From Tretioscincus oriximinensis (taxonomy: Eukaryota; Chordata; Lepidosauria; Squamata; Gymnophthalmidae), in NCBI GenBank assembly GCA_022410635.1, contig JAJVDF010000002.1, positions 4,660,778 through 4,724,777 on the forward strand: 64,000 nt of DNA, in the 5' to 3' direction. Positions 46,345 through 58,027 of this stretch are shown piece after piece. The notes beneath the pieces are model-generated. The model had not been told where the DNA came from. It searched no databases and saw only the letters and a program-made list of their open reading frames with translations. The position numbers were made by a program, and so were the translations under genes. Numbering within the stretch: position 1 is the stretch's first letter; each line of letters starts with the position of its first letter.

Positions 46345-48195
46345 AGGTTTGTGCCACCTTAAGAGTCAGTTGGATGGGGGTGGTATTGAGTTGAGCTACT
46401 GTGGGCACAACCTGGGGAAAAGACTAAGATTTGATGTATGGAATATTTTCTTCTTGTTTGTACCTTAGAGATCAGTTTAATATAGCCAAAGTACTAGTGA
46501 TACAATGTGATTTATGAGGCTGGTTGTCTGACAAAGACCTACTATGGATAATATGGTAAGGAGACTCTGGAAAAGTTCATTGTTTTTGACCGTAAGTCTC
46601 ATGGCTTGGCCACTGTAGTTAAGGATCAAAAGAGTCATGTTAGGAGAAGGGGGGGGGGGGGAGAAAAGAATTTTAGCAAACTCTAATTAAAAACATTGTT
46701 CCCCTGTATTTTTGCCTTTGTGTCATCAACCATTTCAACATCAGGCCTTTTGTTTATCTCAGATGGGAATGAATGTTGTACCTCACACTAAGAAAAAAGA
46801 GCAATATTTGTTGTGTTTACAGACCCAAGNATAAAGGGCACCCAGGAGTGAGCAATCCACAAGAACAACCACATTATTCATTATCCAGTGGACATTTTGC
46901 ATGATGTTTAGATTTTTTTTCTTCTGTTTCCACTCTGCAAATGGGCAACTTATGAAATAGTTTGAATGGAAAAGAAAACCAAGCTGGAGGGACTGTACAT
47001 CTTTCTTTGGCTTTGGGTCAATATGGGGGGGGAAAGTCTTGTGTGTAAAAATATGTGGGGACCTTTAGGCAAAAAAACAGCTCTATTATTAGCTGTAATT
47101 GCAAACGGAATCATATTGAACTGTGATTAAATTCAGAATGATTTTGGAAATGCACAATAGCTTCTTTCTACAGCCTTTTTGATAAATGTGCATAAACTCT
47201 TTTCTATGTGCGTATATAAAACTTCAATTACTACTGAAATAGAAGATATGTGGAACAGATACAGTCTCATATGGCTTGAATGCTTCTCTTTAAAGTTACA
47301 TAACAGATTTTTGGTTAAGATACTATGATATTTCTTATCACACTATATTTAAGTATTAATGGATTTTCCCATGAAATCTCTATCTCTCTTCTGCAAGGTA
47401 ACCTTTGCCCATAACACTTGTTTGATATGGTGGGCCTTTCCATGGCAACCAATTGTGATGTCATGCGTGGAGAGATTATGAGGTCAAAAATATCCCCAAA
47501 GCAGAGTTTCAAAACAAGAGATTGGAAATATTCAGTGAAAAAAGGAGAAATATTTAAAGTCAGGTTTTCAAAAGCAACAGGAAACAGCTTTAGATTAACA
47601 ACAGAACAAGTCTGTTGGTACCTATGTAAATCCAAATAGCATATATAAATTAAATAAATTGCTAAAAGTTTCTTCTGTTGCTTCTCTTTCCTGTTGTTGT
47701 TTTCCATACTCATTTCTCCTTGGCTGTCACAGTCCATCTTTTCATTTCAGACCAATACTGGCTATAGGAACCTTTGCAAATTCCCAGTCTATCTGGCTAA
47801 ACCTGCAAGTTGCACCAATATTTATCAGTTCTTTCAGACAGATANGCACACAGCCAGAGTTTTGGGGGAATCATAAAGCATTTCTTTAGAAATTTTCTCT
47901 CATAAGTTTTAAATTTGGCTAATGCAGGTACTCATGAGTAGCTTTCAAGCAATTTAGAGTTTAGTTAACAACCAAGACATTTATCAATAGCAAGATCTAC
48001 CCAGGGCTTTCAGGACTCCATGGGAGTGCATTGATTGTGTGGGGCAGGATATCAGTGCATCCCATTGCGCACAGCAATCCCATAGTGCAAAAGGCAGAAG
48101 ATTTTACGTCTTGCAGTCATTCAGTGTGCCATGAATAATGGTTAGAGTAAGAAAAACTCACCAAGAAGCAAGAAGTTGGTAATAACCATCTCAAT
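46345..48195. other. unassigned noncoding stretch
   Basis: A G run at 46650-46661 is a simple repeat. ccatggcaaccaattgtgatgtcat at 47440-47464 combines an RFX-like half site, a CCAAT box and a CRE-like site. No gene is seen. Confidence 0.35.
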
Positions 48196-48208
48196 TTCTT
48201 GTAGTTTG

Positions 48209-48241
48209 GGGTGTGTGTGTGTGTGTGTGTGGGGGGGGGGA
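48209..48241. repeat. (GT)n followed by poly(G)
   Basis: A GT dinucleotide run directly abuts a run of about ten G. Confidence 0.9.
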
Positions 48242-48580
48242 ATCAAACCAGGGAATGACAGTTTCCTGATTTCAATGTTCTATCACCAGCACCACTACTA
48301 GGAGGCATGCAGAGGGCATGTTATCATTGAACCTCTTGCTAGCATGGCATTCAGGAAATCAGCAGTTTCTCATGACCACACTGTTCTGTTTATTTTGCAA
48401 AAGCAAGAGTTCTGCATGGGCTTTTGATATCTATGAGGAGTCTCTGTGGCTTTACTCTGAGCTTCAGTGACTCTCCTTCACATAGATATGCTTAGTTTGC
48501 TTTACATGGAGCATAATCCCAATCAGGAAGACTCTGGTCATGATTATTGGTAGTGAAGCTAAAACATGACAGATGACAGA

Positions 48581-48747
48581 TGTAGCAAGGGATCTCATAA
48601 CATTTTAGAGAATAATAAGAGAAATATAAGTAGCTTGAGCTTTTGTAGATAAGTCTATTTCTTCATACGCTTAAGAACAACTACCTAGGAAACTGCTCTA
48701 GCATCTGAAGATGTATACCTCCTACTTTTTTCTTGTTAATCTCTGGC
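48581..48747. mobile_element. hammerhead-type repeat, inverted pair (family H1), decayed
   Basis: The left arm is minus (gtagcaagggatctcataacattttagag...gagcttttgtagataagtc...cttcat). A right remnant has GCAT-CTGAAGA-T-GTA, then cctactttttcttgttaatctctgg. The second half of the core is deleted. Confidence 0.62.
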
Positions 48748-48749
48748 TG

Positions 48750-49085
48750 CATGCACACCATGAAATCAAAACTGCTACAAAGCTATATTTTGGAATATAC
48801 CAATCAAGTTTCTGTGTACACCAAATGTCTATACTTCATAACATTGCTCCTCGATCTCGTCACAGTGCAGACCAAGGCTTCTTTTTTTTTACTCACAGCA
48901 GCCTATAGAAACAACTGCCGCATTCTTGGTTGCTTTATTCTCACGAGTCAAATTTGTGATCTGTTGAAGCTCTGGTCTCTTTTTGGAATCGGGAGATGAT
49001 CAGGGCAATCGATACGATCACTCCCAAGTGCCCTCAGCATATCTGTTGAAGCCTGTTATTCTGGGGAGTTAAGGGTGATGAAACA
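48750..49085. other. unassigned noncoding stretch
   Basis: Nothing is recognised. Confidence 0.35.
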
Positions 49086-49089
49086 GGAA

Positions 49090-50576
49090 GGCTGATGACT
49101 GGAGTGCAGGTGGTGCAAATCCCAACAAGAATCTGACTGAACATGGGTTAGAGCACATTTTCGTGCCTACCAGGTGGCAGTGGTGGCAGCAAAAAGGAGT
49201 TATTTCTCTGCTATCATTGCGTTCTCAAGTAGTCGTCCAGCAGAGCCCTTTCGAGTGGTAAATGGCCTGATAATATCTAACACATGAGAGCAAGCGCAAA
49301 GGCCATCCAATATCTGCTGTGACAAATTTGCAAGGCACTTAGAGGGCAAAGTTGCTCAGATTCGTGCGGGATTAGATGCCACTCTTGTGAATAGCTCAGT
49401 GAAAGTGTCCAGAGGACCGTTTGGTCCAGTTATTTTGGATCAGTTTTGATTATTGAGGCCTGATGATGTGAACAAGCTGTTTGTTGGGGTTTGGCCAACT
49501 TCGTGCCCTCTGAATCCTTGCCCTTCCTGGCTTATAAAGGCCAGTCGGTAAGGTATGACCNGGTGGGTCCAGGGAGTAGTGAATGCTTCTTTGAAGGATG
49601 TGGTGGTTCTGCTAGCTCTTAAAGAGGCAGTGTGTGCCCTCTCCTCAGGAAGCCTTCCCTAGACACAGAAGAGCTAAACAACTACCACCCGGTGGCCAAC
49701 ATATTCTTCCTGGGCAAGGTTCTGGAGAGGGCTGTGGCTGTTCAACTGCATGCACGCTGGAAGAAAAGGATTATCTAGACCCATTTCAATCTGGCTTCAG
49801 GCCTGGTCATGACACAGAAACCACCTTGGTTGCCCTGGTTGATGACCTTTTCCAGCAGAGGAATGGGGGCAATATGACCCTGTTCTTCTCCTGGACCTCT
49901 CAACGGCTTTTGATACCATTGACCATGGTATCCTCTTGAAGAGGCTACAGAGTTTAGGAGTGGGTGGCAAGGCATTGCAGTGGTTCCGCTCCTATCTCCA
50001 AGGCCGCTTCCAGAGAATAGTGGGGGGGGGGGGGAGTCTTGCTCGACACCCTGGGAGCTCACTTGTGGGGTTCCTCAGGAGTCAATCCTCTTCCCCATGC
50101 TGTTCAACATCTATATCAGAGAGTCCCAAACTTTTTTGAGCTGTTGCCCCTTTGGCTCCCAAGCCACATCCTTAGTGCCCCCTCACATTCATCCCAATTA
50201 TATAAAGAAATTCTTACTACCCCTCTCAATGTATTCAGTGCCCCCAGGGGGGGAATACTGCCCACGTTGGGAATCACTGATCTATATGCAGCCCCTGAGA
50301 GAGGTCATCAGGAGATTTGAAGTGAAGTGTCATCGATATGCATATGACACGCAGCTCTATCTCTCTGTTCCAACTGAATCAGGAGAGGCGATTGAAGTGT
50401 TTGGCAGGTGCCTGGAAGCCATATTGGGCTGGATGGGGACCAATAAATTGAAGCTGAATCCAGACAAGACGGAGGCGCTGTGTGTTGGAGCATCCCGAGT
50501 TTGTGAAGTGGGGAGGCACCCTGTCCTTGATGGGGTAAAATTGCCCTATAATGGACGGGTGTCCTTTTGCATCTAA
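49090..50576 (+). pseudogene. L2-type LINE ORF2 with reverse transcriptase (relic)
   Basis: Frame-shifted pieces keep the L2 order: RAHFRAYQVAVVAAKRSYF upstream, then [51 protein letters not shown] and FNIY, the polymerase box at 50337-50354, and KLKLNPDKTEAL near 50450. The YADD box reads YAYD, so one catalytic aspartate is lost. Several frameshifts and a poly(G) run at 50024-50034 break it. It stops within VLDGVKLP near 50560, lacking the C-terminus and tail. A hAT MITE interrupts it at 50117-50279. Confidence 0.9.
50117..50279. mobile_element. hAT (Charlie-type) MITE inserted in the L2 frame
   Basis: The ends CAGAGAGTCCCAAAC and GTTGGGAATCACTG are inverted repeats. ATCTATAT flanks both sides exactly (50109-50116 and 50280-50287), the 8-bp hAT signature. 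Element plus one duplication is 171 bp (57 codons) with no stop in the L2 frame, so the local reading frame stays open across it. Confidence 0.92.
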
Positions 50577-50769
50577 TTGAAATGTCTTTTCNGTGTATTA
50601 TTTAGTTGAATTCTACCATCAAAATTCAGCTGCATAGAGTAGAAATTCATCAATTTATCAAAGACACTTGCCCAGGTCCATACTTCAATGAAGCTCATGA
50701 AAGTTATGAAAGCTGTGCTACCAACATTATTCTTTCCACTTATTAGATCCCTCTTTCATACATTATTTA

Positions 50770-51003
50770 TTTAGCAAGGGGTCTCATAGCACCTTAAAGA
50801 AAAAGGTGGGCAGAATGAGCTGTTATAGANCGGTCTCCTTCTTCAGACACNTTGCTAGGTATTCTGGACACAGCAAGGAGGGCTTGTAGCACTTAGAAAC
50901 TAACAAGCGAAAGATAAGTGACATGAACTTTTGAGGACAAGTCTCCTTCAGATGCCTTGCTAAATATTCTGAATCCACACTAACATGGCTATTTCTTTGA
51001 AAT
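50770..51003 (-). mobile_element. hammerhead-type repeats, two tandem minus copies (family H1)
   Basis: Copy one (50770-50850) reads agcaaggggtctcatagcaccttaaag ... cttcttcagacac. Copy two (50871-50955) reads agcaaggagggcttgtagcacttagaaac ... acatgaacttttgagg ... ccttcagatgc. Each is followed by a ttgcta..tattctgga-type end, and the second closes with catggctatttctttga (plus-sense tail). The cores are decayed. Confidence 0.65.
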
Positions 51004-51019
51004 CTATTATTTACTTAGT

Positions 51020-51330
51020 TATGTTTTATCCTGCATTTCACCAAAAGTTACAACATATGATAAAAATAAAGGCAAGCACAAAAGTATATTTAAAACAAAG
51101 CACTCTTTCTTCCTCCATGGTAGGATTGCATTTAGAGGAAACTATATACCAATGGCCTCGGTGAAGAGGTATGTTTTAACCCAGTGCCAAAAGCCATATA
51201 AACCTGGTGCCAGAGATACTTTCTAGGGGAGATTATTCCACAATTGGGGGACTGCCACATAAAAGGTCCTCTTGTACAGCACAACTCACCATGTCTCTCA
51301 GGGTTAATAACAACTAGAAATATCCCACTT
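51020..51330 (-). mobile_element. L2-type LINE 3' part, reversed
   Basis: Contains ggtgaagaggtatgttttaacccagtgcc and gggagattattccacaattgggggactgccacataaaaggtcctc. Its complement follows the L2 C-terminal region (...EDLLCGSPPIVE...). The 3' tail is diverged (tttatcctgcatttcacc). Confidence 0.6.
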
Positions 51331-51334
51331 TGTG

Positions 51335-51885
51335 CTCTTTAAAGTATGGGCAAATCTATACTAACATCAACACTGTCAGCATTTCCAGTGTGCCTTTAGA
51401 GTGNTGATCACTTGGGCAAAACACTATAATTTTTTTATGGTCCATTTCAGTATCTGGGGGAATACTGGGATCAGGCAATTTGTGTAAAACTATCAAATCC
51501 AGAATCCAGAATCCAGATACTAACTTACAATAGTAACCAGTTTGGGGGAAACAGGAAAGGATCTAAGTCAGTAGCTAAATTGGCAAAGCAAATTTCGGTG
51601 TGATTCAGAGGAAAGCTTGCTTGGCCATAATGTCCACTAACTAATGGATAACAGTAAATAATCTATTGGTTCCCCTTTACAATATATGCAAAATNTGTCA
51701 CTGTTAATTGATAATAGCTAATTGGGAGTATCTTACCATATACATGACAGACTGTCTTCAAACCACTTTCAACAATATATGCAAATGGCCATTTTGAGGA
51801 CCTCATTTTCCATTATCCTCATCCATTGAGTTCTGTGGTTAAGGATGAGGATAAATACAGGCATCTCTCTTACTCCAAATAATTT
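51335..51885. other. unassigned noncoding stretch
   Basis: No clear signature. The last ~200 bases may be the decayed upstream part of the CR1 copy that follows. Confidence 0.35.
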
Positions 51886-51889
51886 TTCC

Positions 51890-53170
51890 ACTCTGCCAAG
51901 AAATTGCATGTGGGTAAGGGTTATCTAGCAGACATAATCTATTTAGATTTTTAAAAAGCTTTCGATAAAGTCCCTCATCAAGGAATTCTTCATAGGCTGA
52001 AGAGTAATGAAATAAGAGGACAGCTCCTATTAAGCATCAGCAACTAGCTAAGGAAAAAGTGAATGGGAGTAAATGGATTTTTTTTTAACAAANAAGAGAT
52101 GTAAGAAATGGGTTTGCACCATTCTTGAAGGAGCACATTTTAGCATATTTATTCCACAAGAGATCCAGAGTTAGGCATGACTAATAGAATAGTAAAGTTT
52201 GCTGCTGGCACTAAATTGATCAAAATGATAAAAATGAGAAGTGACTGAAAAGAACCAAAGTCCACTGAGGGACTGGACATCAAAATGACAGATGCTATTC
52301 AATGTGGACAAGGATAAAGAATGCACATCAGAATAATAAAAAAACAACTACAGGGTACTCATAAATACTGCTGTAATTGGAGTTGATTGTGACTGAGCAG
52401 GAAGCAGATATCTGGGCTGTGGTAGATGTTCAAGTAAAATTTTAATGCATGCTACAAAATTTGCAAGCATGCTCCAGACCAATGGCAAATTGGGATAATA
52501 AATTATTATTGAAACAGAGGTACTAATATCATAATGCCCTTAGACAAATTGATGGTGTGACTGCATCTGGAATACTGTGTAAGGTTTTGGTTGCTGCGTC
52601 ACAGAAAGGTTATGGCAGAATTGGAGAAGGTTCAGAGGATGATTGATCAAAGGGCTGGAGGAGGTCCAACCAAGAAGAGGTTAAAAGAACTGGGCTTTTT
52701 AGTTCAGAAAGGAGATGAGTGAGAGGAGACATGATAAAAGTTTTTAAAATTATATTGTGGACAAAGTGGTGAATATTTTTTTCCCTTTCTCAAAATACTA
52801 GAATCAAAGGTTCCAGAATGAAGTTAATTCCTGGACAAATCAGGAGGGATAAAAATATTTTAAAGAAAAAATTCATAGTTACACTTTGGAATTTGATTCC
52901 ATGAAATGGAATGCTGAATACGGACTTGGATGGTTTCAAAAAAAGATCTTGAGCAATTCATGGAAGCCAGGGCTGACTTCTCATCTTGATGATAGTAAGA
53001 GGCAGTATATCTTTAAAGGCAGCTACAGGGAGATTGAAACAGGACAAGGTGTATGACCTTTCATCATGTTGAGCTTCTTTGTTCAACAGATTGGTCATTA
53101 AGACAACAGACTGTTGAATTTGATGGATCATGTGTCAGATCCAAGGAAGTATTTCTTACATTCTTATGCA
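51890..53170 (+). pseudogene. CR1-type LINE, reverse transcriptase to 3' end (relic)
   Basis: The start encodes DIIYLDFKKAFDKVPHQGIL, the conserved fingers-palm segment of CR1-clade reverse transcriptases. Later blocks follow CR1 order: agagttaggcatgacta, gtttgctgctggcactaaattgatc (eroded FADDTK region), gcatctggaatactgtgt, gagaggagacatgataaaag, gaatttgattccatg, ggcagctacagggagattgaaacagg. The 3' end is gatcatgtgtcagatcc ... ttcttatg. Stops and deletions are frequent, so it is old and dead. Confidence 0.88.
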
Positions 53171-53324
53171 TAATTTTATCCAAGTAATCATCAGCAGTTC
53201 AAACTAACTTAATTGTACAACTGATCATCCTAAATAGAACTACTGCAAGGTACTTTATTTCCTGTTTTGTTGGATACCATTAAGTTGCGAACAATATCTG
53301 GTTGAATCTGTGGCATCTTCATAG

Positions 53325-53480
53325 CTACCTAGAACATAGGAACATAAGAAGAGCCATGCCAAATCAAACCATGTTGGCATTCTGTTTCACACAGTGACTT
53401 AACAATTGTATCTGAGCATCTCAAGCAGCAGGAGAAGGCAAAACCTTCATCTGCTCTTTGTTTTCTGCAAAATGCATCTA
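53325..53480 (-). mobile_element. CR1-type 3' end, reversed
   Basis: gaacataggaacataagaagagccatgcc, then ggcattctgtttcacacagtgac and caagcagcaggagaaggcaaaacctt match 17500-17570 in order. Confidence 0.7.
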
Positions 53481-53665
53481 AAGGAAACTTGGTCACTTCA
53501 AACTCTATGCTGTACTCTTGGCAGAAAAATAGAAGAGGTTCCTACTTCCAGGGGAAGGCTGAGTACTCAACAGTCGCCAGGTAGCCTCAACAAAATTGAT
53601 CTGTAATGGGCAAATTATATTTGACCTTTTCCTGCTGACCTTTATTCTGGATTATATCCCAGAAT

Positions 53666-53912
53666 AAATTTCAAAGAAATAGCCTTGTTAGTCTGAGTCC
53701 AGAAAATCTAGCAAGGGGTCTTGTAGTACATTGGAAACCAACAACATCAAGGTAGGTGGCATGAGCTTTTGTAGACAAGTCTTCTTCAGGCAGTTGTTCC
53801 CAAACATCTGAAGAAACAGATATGTGTACGAAAGCTCATACCACTTGGATGCCTTTTTCTTGTTGGTCTCTAAAGTGCTACAAGACCCCCTTGCTATATT
53901 ATCTAGAATAGG
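53666..53912. mobile_element. hammerhead-type repeat, inverted pair (family H1), long copy
   Basis: The left arm (minus) begins tttcaaagaaatagccttgttagtctgagtcc, giving the complete outer end. The right arm (plus) has CAT-CTGAAGA-A-ACAGAT...TGTAC-GAAAGCTC-ATACC (from 53804), then tcttgttggtctctaaagtgctacaagacccccttgcta. Stem II is partly mispaired. This copy shows both arm ends best. Confidence 0.75.
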
Positions 53913-54084
53913 GGTTGCCATCCCAGTGCAGGCTATGGCAGGTTCAGGCCTTAGGCAAAGACAAGCAGCAAACTACTATCTAGCCCATCTCTGTTCTTGT
54001 ACTGCTTATGCAGATGTTGTTCTGAGAAAACAAATAGCTAGCTTTTTTTCTCTTCTAGTCTCTGAAAAGCTAAAAGTTCCAAAA

Positions 54085-54580
54085 GCTTGAAAAGAGATGA
54101 AGGGAACTTTCCATTCCAAGATGAGTTAATTGAACACTGACCGAAGACGAGGGAATGCAGAATGACAATCTGCAATGCATGAATTGGGCATTTGATGTGC
54201 CCTGTAAGCACAGAAAGCTGAAAGTGAAACTCTTTCGCAACACCCCAGGTATGAGACGGGAACTTAATTATGCTGCAACTCATAAAACTAGGTGAGAAAA
54301 ACAACGATGCTTCTGCAGTGTGTCTGTGCTGGCAAGAATAATTATGTTTAGAAATGCACTTTTGCAGGGGCTGTGAGGGGGCTCTTCCAAGACTATAGGC
54401 CGTTTCCAGGCGGGAAATCTCAAGGGATTGTTTTCTTAACAGACCTATAAGAGTTGAAACGTTGGGAAATTTTTCGGGAGGGCAAGGAGAAGGTCNATGT
54501 TGGCTCCGGGTTGAAAAGTACTTAGCAGGGGGAAAAGAAGGTAACAAGAGTATTGAAGGGGCAATGCTCACCTTCAAAAT
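54085..54580. promoter_or_regulatory. candidate conserved noncoding element
   Basis: Repeat-free, with retained CpGs (gaccgaagacgaggg, gggacgttg-like gaaacgttggg, tttttcggg) and gcaagaataattatg and gaacttaattatgc homeodomain-like cores. A 179-codon minus-strand frame crosses it but has no recognisable domain. This is judged on composition only. Confidence 0.3.
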
Positions 54581-54589
54581 GGTTTATGA

Positions 54590-55140
54590 GAAGCAGCAGC
54601 AGCACTGGCATGAAATAATTTTATTTCTGGGCTAATGTAAAAGGAGCCATCACCTGCTACCAAAATTGCCCTGGTGAAGTATCTCTGATCAAGAGGACAA
54701 TTAGAAATTAGAACAAAAACTGTTCTTTCTTTAGGACCTTGCAGTCCAAACCTCTGTTAGGGAAAATAACTTTATCCAGTGTACTGTTTGTTTACCTATA
54801 CTCTTGAAGACATTCCTCTCAACCATCAGCTGAGGCAGCCCTAGTGTTACATAGCCCACAGATCTGGCAATCAGGGGAAGAGTACGCAGCCCCCTTCCTT
54901 TTAAACCTGCCGCTTTCACTACTGCTTTCTTTCTTTTTTTTAATAAACATTTTATTATTCATTCAATGCACAATATAGTTTGAAAACTATGCTTAAAACA
55001 TTAGATTATAAAAAGCCTAACTTAACCTAAAATCGGTACAGTTCCCCATTCACTTTTCCTTACAAAGTTTCTTGAGGCAGAGTTTCTTCCTTCCATGCTC
55101 TGCTTTGTCCTGAGGGGGGAATGGACAGTTCAATGAAATA
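54590..55140. other. unassigned noncoding stretch
   Basis: ttttttttaataaacattttattattcattc near 54940 looks like a reversed poly(A) junction, possibly a retroposed 3' end. Nothing else is recognised. Confidence 0.35.
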
Positions 55141-55148
55141 TCAACTTA

Positions 55149-55728
55149 GGCTGCATCCACACTCCGAATGATGTCTGCATAGGAGTGCCTTCCCAGCAGC
55201 TCAGGCAGATGTAATGGCGGGCTGTGAGTGATGTAGCCGCTACAAACCTTCCATGCTGCAGGTTAAATGAGGGCTGATGTTTTCAGCTCTCATGGCATTG
55301 ATTGCTGAAAACTAGGCTTACCAGATGACCCCTTTTGTGGGTGTGTGAAAACCCGGTTTTGCGGTGCCTCCCAGTTTTTCCTGAGGAAAAAACAATTAAA
55401 AAAGAATTTCTTTTAAAAAAAAAATCTTTTTTTGAAAAAAAATTCCTCAGCAAAAATTGTGAGGCATTCCAAAACTGGGTTTCTACCCTCCCCAAAAGGG
55501 GTCATCTGGTCAGCCTACGAAAATCCTCTGCTCAGCCAGTCCCTCCACCAATCAGCAGTAAGCCCTGCAAAGCAGGGTGAGCAGAGGGAAGGCTGCTCTT
55601 AGCAACTCAGGGGGCAGTGCTTCCTTCCTTCCATCCACCTATGACTGCTGCCATGCGAGCCATGCAGACAGCTTGCCGACAGCATGAGCAGGTAAGCCCG
55701 CTTTTTAGCCCCTCCTGTGGATGCAGCC
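55149..55728. mobile_element. PIF/Harbinger-like MITE carrying a nested MITE
   Basis: Inverted ends GGCTGCATCCACACTCC and CTCCTGTGGATGCAGCC are flanked by TTA on both sides (55146-55148 and 55729-55731), the PIF/Harbinger target. Without the nested family P element the length is about 370 bp. gcttgccgacagcatgag and related CpG-rich filler are non-coding. Confidence 0.75.
55313..55517. mobile_element. palindromic hAT-like MITE (family P), copy 5, nested
   Basis: TAGGCTTACCAGATGACCCC and GGGGTCATCTGGTCAGCCTA are the ends, and the arms fold around an A/T-rich centre. The flanks ctgaaaac and cgaaaatc are only loosely similar. It lies inside the Harbinger-like element, so it arrived later. Confidence 0.85.
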
Positions 55729-55974
55729 TTAGTGTGCAGAAGCAGTAAAAAAGAAGAAACAACTTCAATGTTAGGGTTAATTAGGAAGGAAATTGAAAAC
55801 AAGTCAGTAAGTGTTGTTTTGTCCACTTGCCATTCTAGGCTAGCACAGGTCATGACTGTGTTTATATGGGTATTTTGTTGCTATATGGATGTGTGATAAC
55901 CCCAGCAGTGACTCACATTTTACTCTTTCATGCTGACATCAGAAATCCTTGTTTTTCCTTAGACTGCATTCAGA

Positions 55975-56085
55975 TGCTGCTTTCTTATTCCATTATTTTT
56001 AGATATTCCAAAATAATGCACAGATCTTCTGGAATAAAGCACTCCAGGGTGTGTTTTATTCTAGAATATCTAAAAGCAGTGGATT
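55975..56085. repeat. MITE-like inverted repeat
   Basis: ctgctttcttattcca, then ttttagatattccaaaata faces tattctagaatatctaaaagcag in inverted order. It resembles the Harbinger-like relics (ttattcc and gaataaa motifs). Confidence 0.55.
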
Positions 56086-56099
56086 AAGTGGGATGGTTT

Positions 56100-57085
56100 A
56101 GTAATTCCTGCACTGAGCAAGGAGATAGACATGATAACCCTGGAGGTCCTTACCAACCTTATGATTCTAAGTAAATAACATCTGTACAGAGCTTCAGTCA
56201 AAGAAGAATCAGCTTTCTGAGAAGAACAGAATATTTATGAAGCAGGCCATTGTTCAGGTAGTCAGAAGATAGTGATCTTTTTTTCTTCATCGGTGCAGCT
56301 TCTCACCATAAATTAAAGCAGACAGAACCTCCAACAAACCCTTATTGCTAATTCCAGTGCCAGCCATAGAAAAATCTTGGTTGAGATGTCCAGCTGTGAT
56401 AAAGGGATCTTCTAGGGGCAACTCCCATGTAAATGTCCTAATCAAGCTAGAGAATAGAGTTACCTGATAGGAGGGAGTGGTGCTGATAGGCCTCATTGAG
56501 AACAAATGTAGTAATTTTCAGCTGCCTCCCTGAAGGTAATTGGCAGAGGAAGCTTAAATATAATGTGCCAGGAATGCAATTTTGCTAGACAAAAACAGAG
56601 GACTTATTTCCCTGTTACACAATTCACAACGGCAAGAACTAATGGAAAAGCACCATCATCCTGTGGCAGAGTACAAACACTTCACTCTCTTATTTCTTAG
56701 AACCATACCTTTGTACACATCACAAACCAGAAGCATACACGGATATGCTCGTTTGGGATATGTAACTTTGGTAAAGTTTGCAAGATCTTGGATGGGCACA
56801 AGTTCATTGAGCGATTGCATTCTGTCAATTGTTGATCTCAATAGTGATTAAAGCCATTGTAAATTAGTATGACAAAGTCAAGATCTCAGCAATTTATTCA
56901 TGTACAGGCAAGGAGGAAAAAAACAACTTTAAAGCTTCTGGAGTTTAAATCTGGGTATTTTTGCAGATAACAAATTTGAACAAAACTAATAATAGTTCGG
57001 AAATATTTATTTTTCTGGGCAGGCCACAAAAAACAAACAAAAATGAAAAATGCAAATGGGGAAAGTTCCAGGTGATCAACAGGAA
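56100..57085. other. unassigned noncoding stretch
   Basis: No gene or recognised repeat is seen. Frames at 56582-56851 (plus) and 56656-56841 (minus) overlap and are likely chance. Confidence 0.4.
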
Positions 57086-57089
57086 CTGA

Positions 57090-57450
57090 GCTCCCACATT
57101 GCTCACATCATTATTCCAAAATCATCCTGAAATACTACTTAAGCTTACTTTGCATAGACTGCATTTAAGCAGACCACAATAATTCCTGTATTACTGAAAC
57201 ACTGCTGAAGAAACTGTGACTCAGTACTTTAGACTTCCTGTGTTCTACATGCCTGGTTCATCCTCTCTTGCCACAATTGTGTGAAGAAACAACTGACAAG
57301 GCAATCAACCAGAACACAGAAAGACTAGAACATAGTACTTGCTCTTCCTGTCCCTGGACTGTGAATAAGAATGTTCTTGTCTGGGGGAGTGCAAATGGTG
57401 AGAAATATTNTCACTGCAAGCAGATAAGAATGGTTTTAACAACCATTCCC
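57090..57450. repeat. dispersed repeat family D
   Basis: It shares tattccaaaatcatcctgaaatactacttaagctta, gaccacaataattcctgtattactgaaac and cttcctgtgttctacatg with 59695-60085 and 62185-62455. Its right part (aatggttttaacaaccattccctg) pairs with itself. Confidence 0.6.
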
Positions 57451-57817
57451 TGAAAGTAAGTGCAAAATGTTCTTAGTTAAACTGAAACTGTGCTTGCATT
57501 GGGATAGGATTCTATTCTTGCAGTGAAAGGCCAGGATAAATAGGTGCTATTTGTCATCTTGAAGATCAGAGATAAATGCTTATGAATATTGCTTATTAAT
57601 CAGAAAAAAATACCGATTGTGCGCTTTGTAAAGGTATCTGGTTGGTCATTGTGAGAGCAGTGGATGAATCTGACATTAAGCTTATATTCAGAGATGGAGA
57701 AATACTGTACAAACATAAACCATGAAGAGATAGATGAGAAGAGGGCTTTTTGGCAGAGAATGTAAATTAGATCCCAAAATGCAAGTTATTACTTGTGGAG
57801 AATTATAGAAGTTGAAG

Positions 57818-58027
57818 TAGGCTGACCAGATGAGCCCTTTGGGGAGAGGTGTAGAAACCCGATTTTGGAGTGCCTCATGGTTTTTGCTGAGAACGTATTT
57901 TGTCAAAAAAAGAATTTTTTTAAATTTCTTTTTNAATTTTTTTTTCCTCAGGAAAAACTGGGAGGCACCGCAAAACCAGGTTTAACACACACACACACAC
58001 ACCAAAAAGGGTCATCTGGTCAACCTA
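57818..58027. mobile_element. palindromic hAT-like MITE (family P), copy 6
   Basis: TAGGCTGACCAGATGAGCCC and GGGTCATCTGGTCAACCTA ends. GTTGAAG occurs on both sides (57811-57817 and 58028-58034), 7 bp or 8 if the terminal A is shared. A CA run lies in the right arm. Confidence 0.88.

Noticed and set aside
45259..46468. Mirrored open frames (for example 45455-45820 minus and 46063-46272 plus)
   Set aside because: They are the same translation read from the two inverted arms, low-complexity, with no domain. They arise from the repeat structure.
54038..54577. 179-codon minus-strand frame
   Set aside because: No domain recognised, it contains an N, and the neighbouring sequence looks noncoding. 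Kept only as part of a possible conserved noncoding block.
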